64,000 bases of DNA from Acetobacter fabarum (GTDB lineage Bacteria > Pseudomonadota > Alphaproteobacteria > Acetobacterales > Acetobacteraceae): positions 23,722 through 87,721 of the forward strand of contig NZ_WOTG01000009.1 of NCBI RefSeq assembly GCF_011516925.1, given 5' to 3'. The notes under the pieces were generated by a model, which worked only from the letters and a program-made list of their open reading frames with translations, did not search any database and was not told the origin of the DNA. Below, piece after piece: positions 63,820 to 64,000 of this stretch. The position numbers and the translations under genes were made by a program. How positions within the stretch are numbered: the stretch's first letter is position 1; every line of letters starts with the position of its first letter.

Positions 63820-64000
63820 TTACGATTTTGTCCCGGTTGCACGGTTTGACAAGGTTGCTTCGAGCATGTCTCCGATGCCCGTAGCGCTCACACCCAGTGC
63901 GTTAAGGGCGGTAGCGACGATGTGGGGTGCGGAGAGCCCGGCCTCGTCATACTGCGCGTCCTGCGTGTTGTGGTCGATAAAGCGGTCGGGCAGGGTCATG
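63820..64000 (-). CDS. dxs: 1-deoxy-D-xylulose-5-phosphate synthase, C-terminal end (partial)
   Basis: Only the last ~60 codons are in the window; the gene continues past the right edge. The translated end reads LPDRFIDHNTQDAQYDEAGL then SAPHIVATALNALG, the standard DXS C-terminus. DXS makes the first isoprenoid precursor of the MEP route, and its linkage to hpnM is known in hopanoid producers. Confidence 0.9.
   Translation of the reverse strand, partial: MTLPDRFIDHNTQDAQYDEAGLSAPHIVATALNALGVSATGIGDMLEATLSNRATGTKS

Noticed and set aside
1..64000. tRNA, rRNA, CRISPR arrays, insertion sequences, prophage and attachment sites.
   Set aside because: I looked for T-loop motifs, regular repeats, transposase-like proteins and terminal inverted repeats in the gaps and found none that hold up.

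Overview
The window is about 64 kb of GC-rich chromosome from an alphaproteobacterium, most likely an acetic acid bacterium (Acetobacteraceae, Acetobacter-like). This rests on gene content: a hopanoid side-chain cluster (dxs-hpnM-hpnI-hpnJ-hpnK), an OprB porin, acetoin genes (alsD, alsS) beside lactate/glycolate oxidation genes, a methylcitrate operon with a PrpR/RamB-type regulator, YfdX, and the order proA-nadD-rsfS-rlmH. I found no insertion sequence, prophage, CRISPR array, tRNA or rRNA gene.

1-8.9 kb holds a cupin (5' end outside the window), a reductase, a fluoride channel (crcB) and a tandem universal stress protein. A YqjI-like His-rich PadR regulator with a siderophore-interacting reductase and an IsdG-type protein follow. 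Next are an HD-GYP phosphodiesterase beside a globin-coupled diguanylate cyclase, a PiuC-type hydroxylase behind a Fur box, and a YceI protein. 8.9-12.3 kb carries a histidine acid phosphatase and a decayed fecI-fecR-TonB receptor cassette in which only the sigma factor is intact.

12.3-13.5 kb carries yfdX. Behind it is a self-contained non-coding unit: a promoter overlapped by a Fur-box-like sequence, a 14-bp perfect stem starting at the expected transcription start, a CUCCUCC-containing single-stranded stretch and a strong terminator. It looks like an iron-responsive small RNA and is the most interesting item here. 13.5-22.2 kb is the propionate region: a divergent regulator with a cysteine cluster, then prpD-prpC-prpB, an Acs-type acyl-CoA synthetase and a carboxylate MFS transporter.

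22.2-30.5 kb contains two tandem secreted paralogues of unknown function, an acetyltransferase, a DUF1643 protein, an M29 aminopeptidase coupled to a secreted protein, an Ala-rich protein with an internal repeat, and an EipB-like protein. 30.5-40 kb is housekeeping: aspS, a threonine-aldolase-like protein lacking the PLP lysine, rplY, pth, ychF, proA, nadD, rsfS, rlmH and an RcnB-like secreted protein.

40-55 kb is metabolic: an AnsP-type permease with a divergent Lrp regulator, a LysR regulator with alsD-alsS, glcDEF, a benzoylformate-decarboxylase-like ThDP enzyme, and lutABC. Together these could turn lactate into pyruvate and then acetoin, and glycolate into glyoxylate. 55-64 kb has murA, dcd, a small basic protein, oprB and the hopanoid genes hpnK, hpnJ, hpnI, hpnM, ending inside the 3' end of dxs.
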